Shown here one piece after another: positions 11,601 through 24,000 of a stretch of DNA of 64,000 nt (the first letter of the stretch is position 1; each line of letters opens with the position of its first letter). The notes below the pieces were generated by a model, which saw only the letters and a list, made by a program, of their open reading frames with translations, had not been told where the DNA came from and searched no databases. Source of the stretch: Aralia elata (lineage: Eukaryota > Streptophyta > Magnoliopsida > Apiales > Araliaceae). The DNA lies in assembly GCA_034770075.1 (NCBI GenBank), contig CM068384.1, forward strand, positions 39,591,182 to 39,655,181, in the 5' to 3' direction. Made by a program: the position numbers and the translations under genes.

Positions 11601-13799
11601 AGATGGTCATTCAAAGAGTTAAATGTGTGTATTTGATGAAATACAAGTCTGAATCATTGAAAGGTTCAAAGAATTCAGAAGTGAAACAAATTGACAAAGT
11701 ATTAAGATTTTTTGATCAGATCGAGGAACGAATACTTGTGCAATAAGTTTCTAGATCATCTCAAAATGGTATTTTCTCATAATGGGCACATCCTGATACG
11801 CAATAATTGATTGACGTATCTAAAAGGAGAAATTGTACCTTGTTGGACATGGTGCAGTCCATAATAATTTTTACCGATATTCTAGTATCCATCTAGGGTT
11901 ATGCCCTAGAAACGGTTGGCTGCATATCTACAAAAATAAGGTAACCTCAAAAATCCGAGCCCAAGACTCCATAAAGGTTATGGATAGGAAGGATTCCTAC
12001 TCTTAAGTATGTTAAGATAAGGGGTTGTCCAGCTTATGTGAAAAGGTTTCAAAGATAAGTTTAGGACAAAATCTGACAAGTGCAGACTTGTGGGATATCC
12101 TAAAGAAAGTTTAGGGTATTATTACTATAATCCTACACGCTACCTTCTTAGATAAAGGTGTTTATCATTGAAGGAGCTAGTGGGAGGGGTAATAGATCTT
12201 GAAGGAGTTCAAGAACCACAAAGCACTTTAAGTCGAACCGAGGAACCTGTAGATAGACCTATTGTACCACAACCGAATCGTAAATCTGGAAAAAGTACCG
12301 AAGATACCAGGGAGGTATGGATTCATCATAGAGGATGATGATGAGGTACGCATCATAGAAGATGATGATCCAGTTATATACGATGAGGCTATGAATAGAA
12401 GACACTCAGAGAAATGGCAGATGACCATGAAATCCGAAATGGACTCCATGTATGAGAACCGAGTATAGACTCTGGTTACTCCACCGAAAGGCATAGTGCC
12501 TAAAGGGTGTATATGGGTCTTTAAGAGAAAGACTAGGGCAAATGGCAAGGTAGAGACCTATAAGACCAGACCTATTTAAAAGGTTTTTCAAGTCAATGAG
12601 TTGACTGTGATAAAACCTTATTACCGGGTAATGCTCAAGTACATTTGGACTTTTCTTGTGATTACAGCTTATTACGAAATCTGGCAAAATGGATGTGGAG
12701 ACGTCCTTCCTCAATGAAGACTTGAGGAGAATGTATGTATGATACAGCCAGAGGAATTTGTTTCCAAGGTTGAAGCATATCGTGTTTTAAGCTATAATGA
12801 TCCATTGATGGATTGAAGCAAGCTCTCAAAGATGGAACATTCGTTTTGATGAGACAATCAAAAGAGTTTGATTTTATCAAAAACGAGAATGAACCTAGTG
12901 TGTACAAAAGGGTTAGTGGGAGCACTGTGACATTCCTAGTATTATATGTTGATATACTACTGATAAAGAATAACACACCAATGCTACAATCAGTAAAGAT
13001 AAAATTGTCTAAACATTCCTCCATGAATGACTTGGGAGGAACATCCTATAAATTGGGGATATAAATCTATATAGATAGATTTAAAAGGATGTTCGGCTTA
13101 ACCCAAGGAACGTATATTCATTTGATGCTAAAGGCGTTTAGCATGGCAAACTCCAAGAGAGGTCTCATGATGATGAGCCATGGAGTGTATCTCTCTAAAA
13201 TTGTCCCAAATTGAAGAGAGATCGCATGAGTTACTATCATGTATGCAATGAATATACTAGGCCTGATGTTGATCAGTCATATTCTGGAGAAGATCACTGT
13301 AAGACAGTGAAAAATATCTTTAAGTACTTAACCGGTACTGAAGATGTGATCATGATTCATGGTAGGTCTAAATTAAAACTAGAGGGCTAAACAGACTCAA
13401 GTTTTTTCAGAGTGACCAAGACGATAACAAATCCACTTTAAGGTAAATCGTTACCTTGAAAGGTGGTGCAGTGAATTGGAAAAGTTCCAAACAGCAAAGA
13501 GTTACTGGTTTAGTGACAAAGACAAAGTATATAGCTGTAAATAAAGCTGCAAGTTGATTGTTTGAATGAAAAGTTCATTACAGAACTAGGAATAGTTCCT
13601 AAGTCTCATCTTGGATTCAAACAAGTGTTGTGGTACTTTTATTTGATTAGTGGAATCATTGAAAGAGGAAAAGTCACTATAGAGATAGTGGACTCTGGAG
13701 AACAACATTGCATATCCATTTACTAAAGCTTTATCCAAACAGCAGGATGATCGTCACTTAGAGAAGAAGGGTACTAGATACCATGACGATTGGCTTTAG
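11601..13799 (+). pseudogene. Integrase-RT-RNase H remnant of element H
   Basis: Fragments in several frames correspond to the E polyprotein: integrase pieces near 11640-12130, an acidic linker and RT start at 12262-12468 (MKSEMDSMYENRV then a stop), RT palm at 12813-13064 and RNase H near 13385-13790, ending in a frame with W-L-stop at 13799. At 12946-12957 the RT active site reads Y-V-D-I where E has Y-V-D-D, a three-base loss. The region is shorter than in E, with deletions in the integrase core. It cannot encode working enzymes. Confidence 0.72.
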
Positions 13800-13813
13800 T
13801 GCAAGTGGGAGAT
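13800..13813 (+). promoter_or_regulatory. Polypurine tract of H
   Basis: TGCAAGTGGGAGAT lies between the pol stop and the 3' LTR. It is the same tract as in E, on the opposite strand. Confidence 0.8.
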
Positions 13814-15619
13814 TGAAAGTAGTATGCACACAAGCCAATCATATTTGATATGATATATTATATACTTTGTAATCTTATTCGGTTATTAAAGACATTTTAC
13901 TTTATCTACATGGTGTTGTTATATTAAATGTGATAAACCCATAGTTTTGAGCAATGCTTTTAGAATTATGATGGAGATCATGCTAATGAGATCTAAATTC
14001 TAGATAGCTCACAAACTAAAATCGTTCCAAATCGATGGATTACTAAAAAGGGGATTAGTGAATCCGGATAGATTAGTACATACGTTGCTTGCTCTTAAGA
14101 TGAGGATGATTGATCTCATAATTATTTGTGTGAAGACACTAAAGCAAGTATGTAGGTGCTTATTAGAGAATAAGTTCACTGAACATGGCTCGCTAAGGAA
14201 TACCTAATGGAGTTTTACTCGCATGTCAATAGGAATTCCTCTAGTGATAGTAGTACAAGTGACCCTTGGACTTGAGATCATCATAGTATCTTGTGTATGA
14301 TAAATTATACTTTGACATGTCCCTTAAGACCCTTAGGGTATATCAAAGGGTATGATTGGGTATAATAAGTTGTACATGGAGATAGGTGAATGGTCAACAA
14401 AGAATCTACCACTTCTAGTAAAAAGGAGTGAATGTCCTATGTGATTCGATAAATGACGACTCAGAAGTCTTTGGCCAAAGCATAATGAAATTAGAAAGGA
14501 GTTTCTAATTTGCATTAATCAGAGTTGTGCATTTGAGAATCGAAATACATATAATTAAATAAAATAAGACTTGACAGTAATTCCATGTCTTATATTTAAT
14601 TGGGACATTGTATGGTAGAAGGATTGAATTATACGGTAACTATGCACTGAAAGGTTCTTTTATGATTAATGTTGAAATCTATATTATCTGGAAAGTCGTT
14701 GATCGCTAAGGGGGCTTACCCTTCTTGTAGAATAAATATTATTTATTTAAATAAATTAAATAGTTTAATTTATTTATTTAAATAAATTTAAAATTGTTCT
14801 AATTGATTTATTCACAACCGGTTTAATATGGAGAACCTAAAGGGTCACACCGCAAAAGAAAAATATTTGTTTAAGAAGTAAATGGCATAATTGAAATAAT
14901 AAGTTAAGTGTATTTAATTTAATCTATGGAGATAGAATAAATTAAATAGCTTAATATTTATTATTTAATATTTTGGAAATATTAAATATATAAATTAATA
15001 AGAGGAGTCTTATTATTATTACTATTATTATTATTTAATTCCTAAAAAGGTTTGAGAATTAATTAATAAAAGTACTCTCATAAATTCCTAATTGGATTAG
15101 GAGTTTAATTAATTAAAGGAGTTTAATTAAAATAAAAACCCTAATCCTAAATAGTTTAGGAGGGTTCTCTATATCTATAAATAAGAGGAGTCTTATCATG
15201 ATTTGGGGTTAGACAGTTACACACTCTTCCATGAGAATTGGAGAGAGAGAGTACTTGCAATTTCTATAGAGATAGAAACTAGGGTTTTGCCAACACCCAT
15301 CTTCTTGAATAACTATTATTTCTTGGTGGATCACCTCTAGAGGCCAAACACTTGGGTGGCTAACGTTGATCAAAGGAAGGAATTTAATCGATGGAATTCA
15401 AGGAGAACGCGAAAGAATTGGAGATGAACTTGTACCCGAGGAAGCACGGTTCTACGAGGGTATAACTTCTTAATCTTTATCTCTTTCGTTAATTGATAAT
15501 TGAACACAAGGAAAGATCATGGTGATGGTTTATATGAAAAATTTTAAAATCCGTTTTATCGCGCTTCCGCACTATTTATGTAATTTGATTGCATATTCGT
15601 GCTATATACAAACCTAACA
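13814..15619 (+). repeat. 3' LTR of element H
   Basis: Starts TGAAAGTAGTATGCAC, ends ACAAACCTAACA, and is followed by the duplication ggaag. The TATA word TATAAATA is at 15176-15183. It differs from the 5' LTR by scattered point changes and short indels. Confidence 0.93.
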
Positions 15620-15624
15620 GGAAG

Positions 15625-16425
15625 GACTTCAACGACCATCATCAGCAGCATCAAGAAGAAGATCACTAGCAGCTGCCAAGTACCAAAAGATGAAGGAGAA
15701 CAAAGTTCATCTTGGCAGCACAACCCAACACACCAAAGAGGGTGGGGCGTCATTGTCTTAAGTGGCTAAACAAAGTCAAGTCTGCTGAACTTGCTGAGTA
15801 CTAGAGGGTACAAGAGATTCTAAGTCTGCTGGGCTTAGTCTACAGGTTCCAAGGCTGCTGGCCTTGAAAGGTTCTTTGTGAACTAGATTTCCAAGTCTGC
15901 TGGACTTGAAGAGGGTTATAGGATCCTTGTCCGAGGGACTAAAAACAACTCAATGTCTGCGGGACTCAAGAGAGGTCAGAGGATCCATGTCTGCAGGACT
16001 TGAGAAGGGTCATAGGATCCTTGCCTTTGTGGCTAAAAATAACTCTTGTCTGCTGGACTTGAGGAGGGCGTAGAGTCCTTGTCTTTGTGACTAAAACAAT
16101 TAGTGGATTCCTACTTGTTGAAGTAGAAGAGTGGAGTAGGAGTTATTCAGTCTCCGAACCACTTAAAATCTCCTGTGTCGCTTACTTTCTGTCATTTACC
16201 TTATACTCAATAAAATGCTATATTTATTATCAACCATACCATGGACTTGTAAATTAAACTGAGATTATGTTTGAATCTATGAAGGGGTTATTAATATTTA
16301 TTCCGCTGTGCATGAATTGATTCTCTATTTCATAACTGTCTACTTTCATTAATAAATGGAAATTTTTTTAAAGGATCTATTCAATCCCCCCTTCTAGATC
16401 CACATTGTGTCCCCGGGAACCAACA
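15625..16425 (+). repeat. Second part of the I LTR, with degenerate tandem words
   Basis: The LTR of I resumes after H. From about 15770 to 16100 a degenerate unit of roughly 35-60 bases recurs, built from aagtctgctggacttgaa and ggatccttgtc words with variable spacers. The remainder is AT-rich with no ORF. Confidence 0.55.
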
Positions 16426-16534
16426 CTCTCTGTACCAACTGCTCCCGGATAATATGTATATCACGGGGCTCCTCCTCTCCAGCCACTCGGGGCTCAATCT
16501 CCCTAGGCTGACTGAATCCTCCAACATCCGACAT
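16426..16534 (-). pseudogene. N-terminus of a Gag-like ORF of element G, cut by I
   Basis: Reading on the - strand from an ATG at 16534, 36 codons are open (starting M-S-D-V-G-G-F and rich in Glu/Arg) until the I junction. The position, about 220 bases after the PBS, suits a Gag start. The fragment is too short to assign to a family. Confidence 0.4.
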
Positions 16535-16751
16535 CCTGTCAGCAAGGTTAAAGTTTTAATTAATACTCGGTACTATTCGCGGTACATAGGTTGTTAACAC
16601 ATAAGCACGTAACACATAAAGTCTTTTATTATCTTTAATGAATTCCTTAATTCATTCCTTAGAACTCGATAAGAGTTTATCACCACAATATTTTCTGACT
16701 CTTAAAAGGCTACTACCCTAAGGTTTCCCCCACCTAAGGTTCATAACCTAC

Positions 16752-16764
16752 AGCTTTGATACCA
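16752..16764 (-). promoter_or_regulatory. Primer binding site of G (tRNA-iMet type)
   Basis: On the - strand TGGTATCAAAGCT begins three bases after the LTR end (GGGGGTGTCACA). It matches the initiator-Met site with one change (A for G). Confidence 0.65.
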
Positions 16765-19066
16765 ACCTGTGACACCCCCAAATTCGGGTACTTCGTTTCC
16801 ACCGGATTTGGTGTTCACTATCCAAACAAATCACATCACATCTAACTACCTATTCAAATATAAATGAGAATTCTTAATAAAAATTGAAATCTCCCATTAA
16901 AGGGTTACAACATCTTTAACAAATAAATCCCAGGTCATCTAACCTTAATAAAACATCAATGCGGAAACATAACATAAGTCTATTACATAAACATCATTCA
17001 AACAAATTTAACAAGTCTTCATCACTTGTTTGCTTTGCCTTTGCCCTTACTACTGGATGGCTCGTTAATTCTTTCAACTTTAGCTGCAATATTATTATAC
17101 AAGGTTGAGCAACAATTACCCAGCTAGTAACACAATAAAAATAATAATAACATGCGACTAATCAATTGATATCGGATAATCGAATACACGACTTTTGAAT
17201 CAAGATTAGAAAATAAGAATCAAAAGAACATCTGAGGGTCACAAGACCACGAATTATGTCCTAGGTTATCAAGTATTTCTACTTTAAACCTTTAACAGTC
17301 GTAAGACTATATGGACCTTACTTCTCGTACTTAGGTGGATCAGCCCTTTGTACCATGTATGTGCACAACATCTAAACACTAACGCGTAAAATAATCCCCT
17401 ATAAAAGGGTTGTTCATCTCAGTTTGACATCAGAGTCCGCACCAAAGAAAGTTTGGATTGGATTTACTTCGATAACATTTCTAGAATTTAGAACGCTCAT
17501 CAACTATGGACTAGCCGAATCAATAAGGGTTCGCTAGTCAATCAAGGTTCAATAATTTAATATGAAAGGTATTCGAGAACGAAAGACTGAATCTTAAAGG
17601 CATATAATCGGATAAACTCTGTATAACTGAAATATTACTTAAAAGGTGTTAGGTTTGTATATAGCGCGAACATGCAATCAAATTACATAAATAGTGCGGA
17701 AGCGTAATAAAACGGATTTTAAAATTTTTTATACAAACCATCACCATGATCATCCTTGTGATCAATTATCAATTAAACGAAAGAGATAGAGATGTAGAAT
17801 TATACCCTCGTGAATTAAAGCTTCCTCAGGTACAAGTTCACCTCCAATTCTTTCTCGTTCTCCTTGAATTTCACCGATTAAATTCCTTCCTTTGATCAAC
17901 GTTAATCACCCAAGTGTTTGGCCTCTAGAGGTGATCCACCAAGAAATAATAGTTATTCAAGAAGATGGGTGTTAGCAAAACCCTAGTTTCTATCTCTATA
18001 GAAATTGCAAGTACTCTCTCTCTCTAATTCTTATGGAAGAGTGTGTAACTGTCTAACCCCAAATCATGATAAGACTCCTCTTATTTATAGATATAGGGAA
18101 CCCTCCTAAACTATTTAGGATTAGGGTTTTTATTTTAATTAAACTCCTTTAATTAATTAAACTCCTAATCCAATTAGAAATTTATGAGAGTACTTTTATT
18201 AATTAATTCCCAAACCCTTTTAGGAATTAAATAATAATAATAGTAATAATAATAATAAGACTCCTCTTATTAATTTATATTTAATATTTCTAAAATATTA
18301 AATAAAAAACATTAAGCTATTTAATTTATTCTATCTCCATAGATTACATTAAATACACTTAACTTATTATTACGATTATGTCATTTACTTCTTAAATAAA
18401 TATTTTTCTTTTGCGGTGTGACCCTTTAGGTTCTCCATATTAAACTGGTTGTGAATAAATCAATTAGAACAATTCTAATTTTATTTAAATAAATAAATTA
18501 AACTATTTAATTCATTTAAATAAATAATATTTATTCTACAATAAGGGTAAGCCCCCTTAGCGATCAACGACTTTCCAGAGAATATAGATTTCAACATTAA
18601 TCACAAAAGAACCTTTCAGTGAATAGTTACTGTACAATTCAATCCTTCTACCATACAATGTCCCAATTAACTATAAGACATGAAATTACTGTCAAGTCTT
18701 ATTTTATTTAATTATATGTATTTCGATTCTCAAATGCACAACTCTGATTAATGCAAATTAGAAACTCCTTTCTAATTTCATTCTGCTTTGGCCAAAGACT
18801 TCTGAATTGTCATTTATCAAATCACGTAGGACATTCACTCATTTTACTAGAAATGGTAGATTCTTTATTGATCATCCACCTATCTCCATCTATAACTTAT
18901 TATACCCAATCATACCCTTTGATATACTCTAAGGGTCTTAAGGGACATGTCAAAGTATAACTCATCACACACAAGATACTATGATGATCTCAAGTCCAAG
19001 GATCACTTGTACTACTATCACTAGAGGAATTTCTATTGACAGGCGAGTAAAACTCCATTAGGTATT

Positions 19067-21033
19067 TGTCGACGCCGGTTTTTCGCCTCTTCCGATTTTT
19101 GTCTTTTTATTAGGTGATGTTTCGGAAAAGATCGGCATTAATGTCGACGGGGTTTTGAAAGATCGTTTTTTATGATGAGCCAATTAACAAGAGTCGCCAG
19201 TTGGTATATTTGAAATGGATGTACCAACTCATCCGGGTTTTCATTTTTTTATAAATCGATGGCTCATATGTGACTCCGAATTGATTGGTCTGCAAACCGA
19301 GATTCATAGAGTTCGGGGGCTTGCTTAAGCGAGGGGAAGGTGTTAGGCACCCCCCGACTTCCGGGAAACACGGTTACCGCAATCTTGATACTTTCCTATC
19401 CTTTGATTCATAAAATGTGTATACGTGTGTGTGTGTGTGCGCGCTTATGTGAACGTTGTGGTGAGTTCCTTCATGAGAGATGAAACATTTGGCTTTTTAT
19501 TGAGAAATCGTGTTTTATTTTGGGAATGTTTTAGAACGTCGTTTCCGTTAGTACGAGAGAGCTCCTTTATTCATGCGAAAGGTTTGATTTTACTTGTCAA
19601 AAACTATGAGATCTTTATTAGGCGTTGTTTTGGCAAAACAAGAATCTTTTAAACCTTTGTCAAAATAGGAATCGAAATCTATACATTGCCTTCATAAAAT
19701 GATAGGCAATTTCTAGGATATCTTTAACTCTATGCACAAAGGTTTAATAAAACATTTCTTATTCATAAAAGCCATTTTTGGTGATGTTTGAAAATGATTT
19801 TCTTTGGCCTTCTCGTTTAATAGGAATCGACATTCATTAGCATTTCCAATTCTTATCCTCGTGATGCTAATATCCTACTTTGATTGATTTTAGAAAAATC
19901 TTTATTGTTTTTGTTTTGAAATCTTTTGTTTGGTGTTACAAATCAAAGTAAACATCAAAACGCGTAGGGGGATATTCACGGGCATGTAAGCCATCAAAAT
20001 ACCCCGAACGCCAACAATCACATATTTCACTATTACGGGGCCTTAAACCCGATTCTCGCCTTGGCGTCGTTTTAAGGCCCGACAATTACATCTTACAATA
20101 AATGATAATCGATCCTATTACATCCACCAAAATTGTCCATCATCGGATTTGGACCACGGGGTCGCGTTCCTAGGCTCACATCCACAATTTCTACACACTC
20201 ACAAAATGGATATCACAATAATTAAACAAGCTAAAAATCACCAAATGGAGATCATCGGGTCATTAGGAAGAATTTTGTTCCATTGGGAACCCTCACTAAT
20301 AATCCTCAATCCTTGTATCCTCAATAATATACAAAGAAAACTACATATAATATAACTCGAATGACCAAAAGCTTAACAAAATGATATAACGAAAATGCTA
20401 TAAAAGAGGGCTTTTCACCTTGCAAATGTTACCACAATTCGTACAAACTCGTATATTGAATGAAGTAGAAAATATATATGCTACAATCTAATCAAAAGAG
20501 TATAATTTCTCTCTTTTTTTCTCTCTTTTCTCTCCTTTCCCGAGCTATCTTTGTTGCTGTTTTTCTCTTCCTTTTCTTCTCAAAACTGCTGCTGTCCTCT
20601 CTTCCTCTTTTTTTATTTCTGTATGCAAAATGGCCAGATAAGGGGCTGACCTCGGTTTCCCCGCGCCCGCCGCGCACTTCAGCCGTCTCGCGCACTACCA
20701 TTATTTTAATCGTTTGGCCGCAGATCAATCCGCGGCTGGGTGGGCTGATTTTCTCATTTTCCGAACCGCACTTCGATTCTCGTGTCGGATCATCAGTTTC
20801 TGCTGAAAGGCTTGCATTTTGCAGTCCGAGAACCACTGGGAAACGTGCCACGTCATCCGGGAATGCCCATTTCGGACAGCCTTATTGTCACGTCAGCTTT
20901 GGTTGCCAATCATTGCGGTGGTGTTGGGCGTTCGCACTTGTGCCCATTCCCTCGCCCTCACAGGCCGGTTCATTTGACGATTTTGCCCTCCTGTCACGGT
21001 TAGTATACGAAGCGCAAAATTTGGGTGTCTACA
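19067..21033 (-). repeat. 3' LTR of element J
   Basis: In + orientation it starts TGTCGACGCCGG and ends GGGTGTCTACA. It contains a GT microsatellite at 19421-19444 and a CT-rich stretch at 20505-20560. The outer part (20640-21033) is GC-richer and open in several frames. It matches 25899-27851 almost throughout. Confidence 0.9.
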
Positions 21034-21047
21034 GCTGCCCCTCTTTA
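21034..21047 (-). promoter_or_regulatory. Polypurine tract of J
   Basis: On the - strand TAAAGAGGGGCAGC lies directly before the LTR start TGTAGACACCC. Confidence 0.75.
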
Positions 21048-21639
21048 TCATGTTTATGAAATGTTAAATGAAATGAACATGATAAAGAAGTAGACACACG
21101 ATGCATGAATGACAGTGCATACATGATGCAACACATACAACTTATGATGCAACGCAAGATGTAAGGCATGCAACACATTCGTAAAGGTGTCAATGCATCA
21201 ATCCCTAACCTGTCGCTCGTCTCATAATCGCCGGGTCTCGTATCCGGTCGATTGTCCTGTGAATGTTGGGTCTCATATCTGGTCACCCCTCTCGTAATCA
21301 CCTTATTCCATCCAATTGTCATCAAAGGAAGTTATTTACCTGACTAGCTTTGAAGGGCATCCTTGGAGTTCATCCTCGTACATCGTTCTTGGCAACCATC
21401 GCTTTTGACTCTGATAGGCTAGGACCTTGACACCTAACCTGCATGGATCACGTACAGAATTATCATCTATTCAATGCATGTGACACAACATTTAAAATGT
21501 AAATTTGATGAAAAATGACCCCTGTACAGTCTTTTGATACGGTTCCACATGTGTCACCGTTTGTCGGGGTTTGCTTGGATCTCAGCCCTTCCCAGGGGTC
21601 GTTGATTGTTTGGATACCAACCCTTCCCAGGGATTCGTT

Positions 21640-22405
21640 GATCACCGGTTATCTTCGCCGGTTGATCGCCTTGTCGGGGTCGGGTATCGTCGCCGGTCAC
21701 CCATCTCGTAACCCCCGGTTATCGTCGCCGGTTGGTTATCTTGCCGGAGCCGGTTTTCGTCGCCGGTCGATTGTCTCGTCGGGGCCGGGTATCGTTGCCG
21801 GTCACCCATCTCGTAACCCCCGGTTATCTTCGCCGGTTGGTTATCTCGTCGGAGCCGGTTTTCGTCGCCGGACATCCATCTCGTAATCGCCGGTTATCGT
21901 CGCCGGTCGATTGTCTCGTCAGGGCCGGTTTTCGTCGCCGGACACCCATCTCGTAACCCCCGGTTATCGTCGCCGGTTGGTTATCTTGTCGGAGCCGGTT
22001 TTCGTCGCCGGACATCCATCTCGTAATCGCCGGTTATCGTCGCCGGTCGATTGTCTTGTCGGGGCCGGTTTTCGTCGCCGGACACCCATCTCGTAACCCC
22101 CGGTTATCGTCGCCGGTTGGTTATCTCGTCGGAGCCGGTTTTCGTCGCCAGACATCCATCTCGTAATCGCCGGTTATCGTCGTCGGTCGATTGTCTTGTC
22201 GGGGCCGGTTTTCGTCGCCGGACATCCATCTCGTAACCCCCGGTTATCGTCGCCGGTTGGTTATCTTGTCGGAGCCGGTTTTCATCGCCGGACATCCATC
22301 TCGTAATCGCCGGTTATCGTCGCCGGTCGATTGTCTTGTCGGGGCCGGGTATCGTCGCCGGTCACCCATCTCGTAACCCCCGGTTATCGTCGCTGGTTGG
22401 TTATC
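21640..22405. repeat. Tandem array of about 70 bp monomers in a 140 bp higher-order unit
   Basis: Units built on cggttatcgtcgccggt and catctcgtaa alternate between two types, one with ccatctcgtaacccc and one with ccatctcgtaatcgcc. The dimer repeats exactly every 140 bases from 21771 (21771, 21911, 22051, 22191, 22331). About eleven monomers are present, with point differences between copies. There are no unique spacers, so it is not a CRISPR array. Confidence 0.9.
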
Positions 22406-22735
22406 TTGGATCTCAGCCCTTCCCAGGGTTTGTTATTTTTTGTCTTTTTTCTTTTCGTGGATATCAGCCCTTCCCAGGGTTGCTCACCATCTTGTTGTGG
22501 TTCGCGTGGATCTCAGCCCTTCCCAGGGTTTGTTGTTTTTGTCTTTTTTCTTTTGTGGATATCAGCCCTTCCCAGGGTTGCTCACCATCTTGTTGTGGTT
22601 CGCGTGGATCTCAACCCTTCCCAGGGTTTGTTGTTTTTGTCTTTTTTCTTTTGTGGATATCAGCCCTTCCCAGGGTTGCTCACCATCTTGTTGAGGTTCG
22701 CGTGGATCTCAGCCCTTCCCAGGGTTTGTTGATTG
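22406..22735. repeat. 98 bp tandem array with doubled agcccttcccaggg words
   Basis: A unit containing ggatatcagcccttcccagg, a short spacer ending ttcgcgt, then ggatctcagcccttcccagg and a T-rich stretch recurs with period 98 (atatcagccc at 22461, 22559 and 22657). Single related words flank the array at about 21580, 21615 and 22740. Confidence 0.88.
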
Positions 22736-24000
22736 GTTGGATACCAGCCCTTCACAGGGGTCATTGATTGGATTTGAGTGATTTTGGATTTGATTTTTTT
22801 TTTTTTTTTTTGAAATGGGATGTGTGATCGGCTTCATGTCCTGGATCACCCACCAACATCGTCCACATATCATGCCGCAAAAGCCATCACAGTCTGATCA
22901 TTTGTGAGGTTGAAAGCGACGTGCTTGTACTTTCCTGAGATTTTCATTTTGATCGTACCTGCATGCATGAAAAAGATGTTATGCATGATCTAGCAGTTAT
23001 GTTATGGACAGATGCATGTGCACAACATATGTTTAGATAGAAATGACCCCTGTTCAGTCAAATGATACGATCCGACAGTCGTCGTTGTTTGCCAACATCT
23101 GAATGGATCACGCCTTGTCGTGAAGTGTATTTTCTAGACTTCAGCATGGTTTGGTACTCTGCTTGTTCTGGGTCGTCTTCATTTCATCGAGTTGAGGTAG
23201 TCTGTTTCGCTCTCAGTGATGATCGACAGCTATGTTGGGCTCCTTAGCCTTTTGATCATTTCTGCTGGCCGATATGCTGTCGTCCTGCATTATATCATCC
23301 TTGTATATGCTCATGCATGTGGATCAATTGGATGTCGAGGCAGTGATAGTCAGGATTGGGGAGAGGCCAAATGACGAGAAGTTCTGTGCAGCCTCATCTT
23401 CCTTCCATTTCACGATTCTTAACTGCCCCAGCCTTGGCGCATGTTGTTACCAAGAATTTCTATCGAAAACTTGCGATGCTGACTGTGCTGAGTTATCCAC
23501 AGCTCTGCAAGATCCTGCATATCAGATGACTAACAAATGCCAAAACTTGAAAGCTCGGGCCGTTAGTGTTAGTTCAACACAAAGATATTACAATCTCGAC
23601 AACAATGCAGTTAAAGCACATGAAATTGAATATCTGTTGATCGCACAATCTAGCAAGTTGTGAACCGTGAATGTACTAGATTGAAATTTCATTTTTTTTT
23701 TAAATCCCTCGTGAGTTGATGATTTTCTATTTGACGAGTTATGAAATCGTAAGAACCCTTTCAAGCATTCATGGTCATTGTACGTGAGTAAGGTCGAATT
23801 CAAAAGAACTACCTTCCCTCGTCAAAGGTATCCTGTCTCCATTCTCGACAACGTTCTTAGCAGGATTGACGTCATATGATAAATGCACTGTGCGATGCAG
23901 CACTCAGTAGGGGTTTCTCTTCTATGACTTCTTGTTTAAGGCCGAGAGTTTTTTCGTATTATCTCTTCTTTTTATTAGCCCACTTCACTTGTCTCGTTTT

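Larger units (their letters stand above)
6641..15619 (+). mobile_element. Element H: complete but decayed Ty1/copia retrotransposon
   Basis: Two LTRs of about 1.8 kb (6641-8443 and 13814-15619) flank a PBS, a long leader, broken gag-pol and a PPT. The element is bounded by the duplication ggaag at 6636-6640 and 15620-15624. It inserted into the LTR of I. LTRs, leader and gene order match element E on the other strand, so H, E and the solo LTR E2 are one family. The 9 kb length, 1.8 kb LTRs and tRNA-iMet primer site recall the Angela/Tork group, but the lineage needs an RT tree. Numerous stops and small deletions, including loss of one catalytic RT aspartate, make it non-functional. Confidence 0.93.
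1..16425 (+). mobile_element. Element I: SIRE-like Ty1/copia retrotransposon, 3' part
   Basis: The window opens inside this element. Seen in order are a spacer, a long env-like reading frame with two stops, a purine-rich tract (4447-4460) and an LTR that starts TGTTGGGAATC at 4461 and ends GGGAACCAACA at 16425. The order third ORF, PPT, LTR shows that this is the 3' end on the + strand; gag-pol lies left of the window. A SIRE/Maximus assignment rests on the env-like ORF downstream of pol, its C-terminal coiled coil and the run of Cs about 40 bp before the LTR end, all familiar in that lineage; no RT is visible to prove it. The LTR is split by H. To the right the element abuts the gag start of G, so it inserted there; the expected duplication (ctctc) cannot be checked because the other end is off the window. 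Confidence 0.72.
4461..16425 (+). repeat. 3' LTR of element I, interrupted by element H
   Basis: The LTR runs 4461-6640 and resumes at 15625 after H, ending at 16425, giving about 2.98 kb without the insertion. The ends are TG and CA. The first part is dense in TCGTAGAG and related heptamers. The second part (15770-16100) is a set of loose repeats built on tctgctggacttgaag-like words alternating with ggatccttgtc-like words. A conventional 3' end follows, with a C-rich run near 16385 and the closing CCGGGAACCAACA. No partner LTR is in the window, so the 5' limit rests on the PPT and the TG dinucleotide. Confidence 0.7.

Noticed and set aside
19421..19444. GT microsatellite, and its copy at 26256-26273
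   Set aside because: Ordinary simple repeat; the length difference between LTRs is expected slippage.
20478..21059. 193-codon ORF, with a 184-codon copy at 27308-27862
   Set aside because: It lies in the outer LTR part of J, antisense to the element, crosses the LTR end, and has no domain. Conservation is only LTR duplication.
21640..22735. Regular repeats with a CRISPR-like look
   Set aside because: Repeats are contiguous with no unique spacers, there are no cas genes, and they lie inside a plant retrotransposon.
23274..23663. 129-codon ORF inside J as a possible captured host gene
   Set aside because: No recognisable family, + strand of a - strand element, and no neighbouring exon-like structure. 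Chance remains the simpler view.
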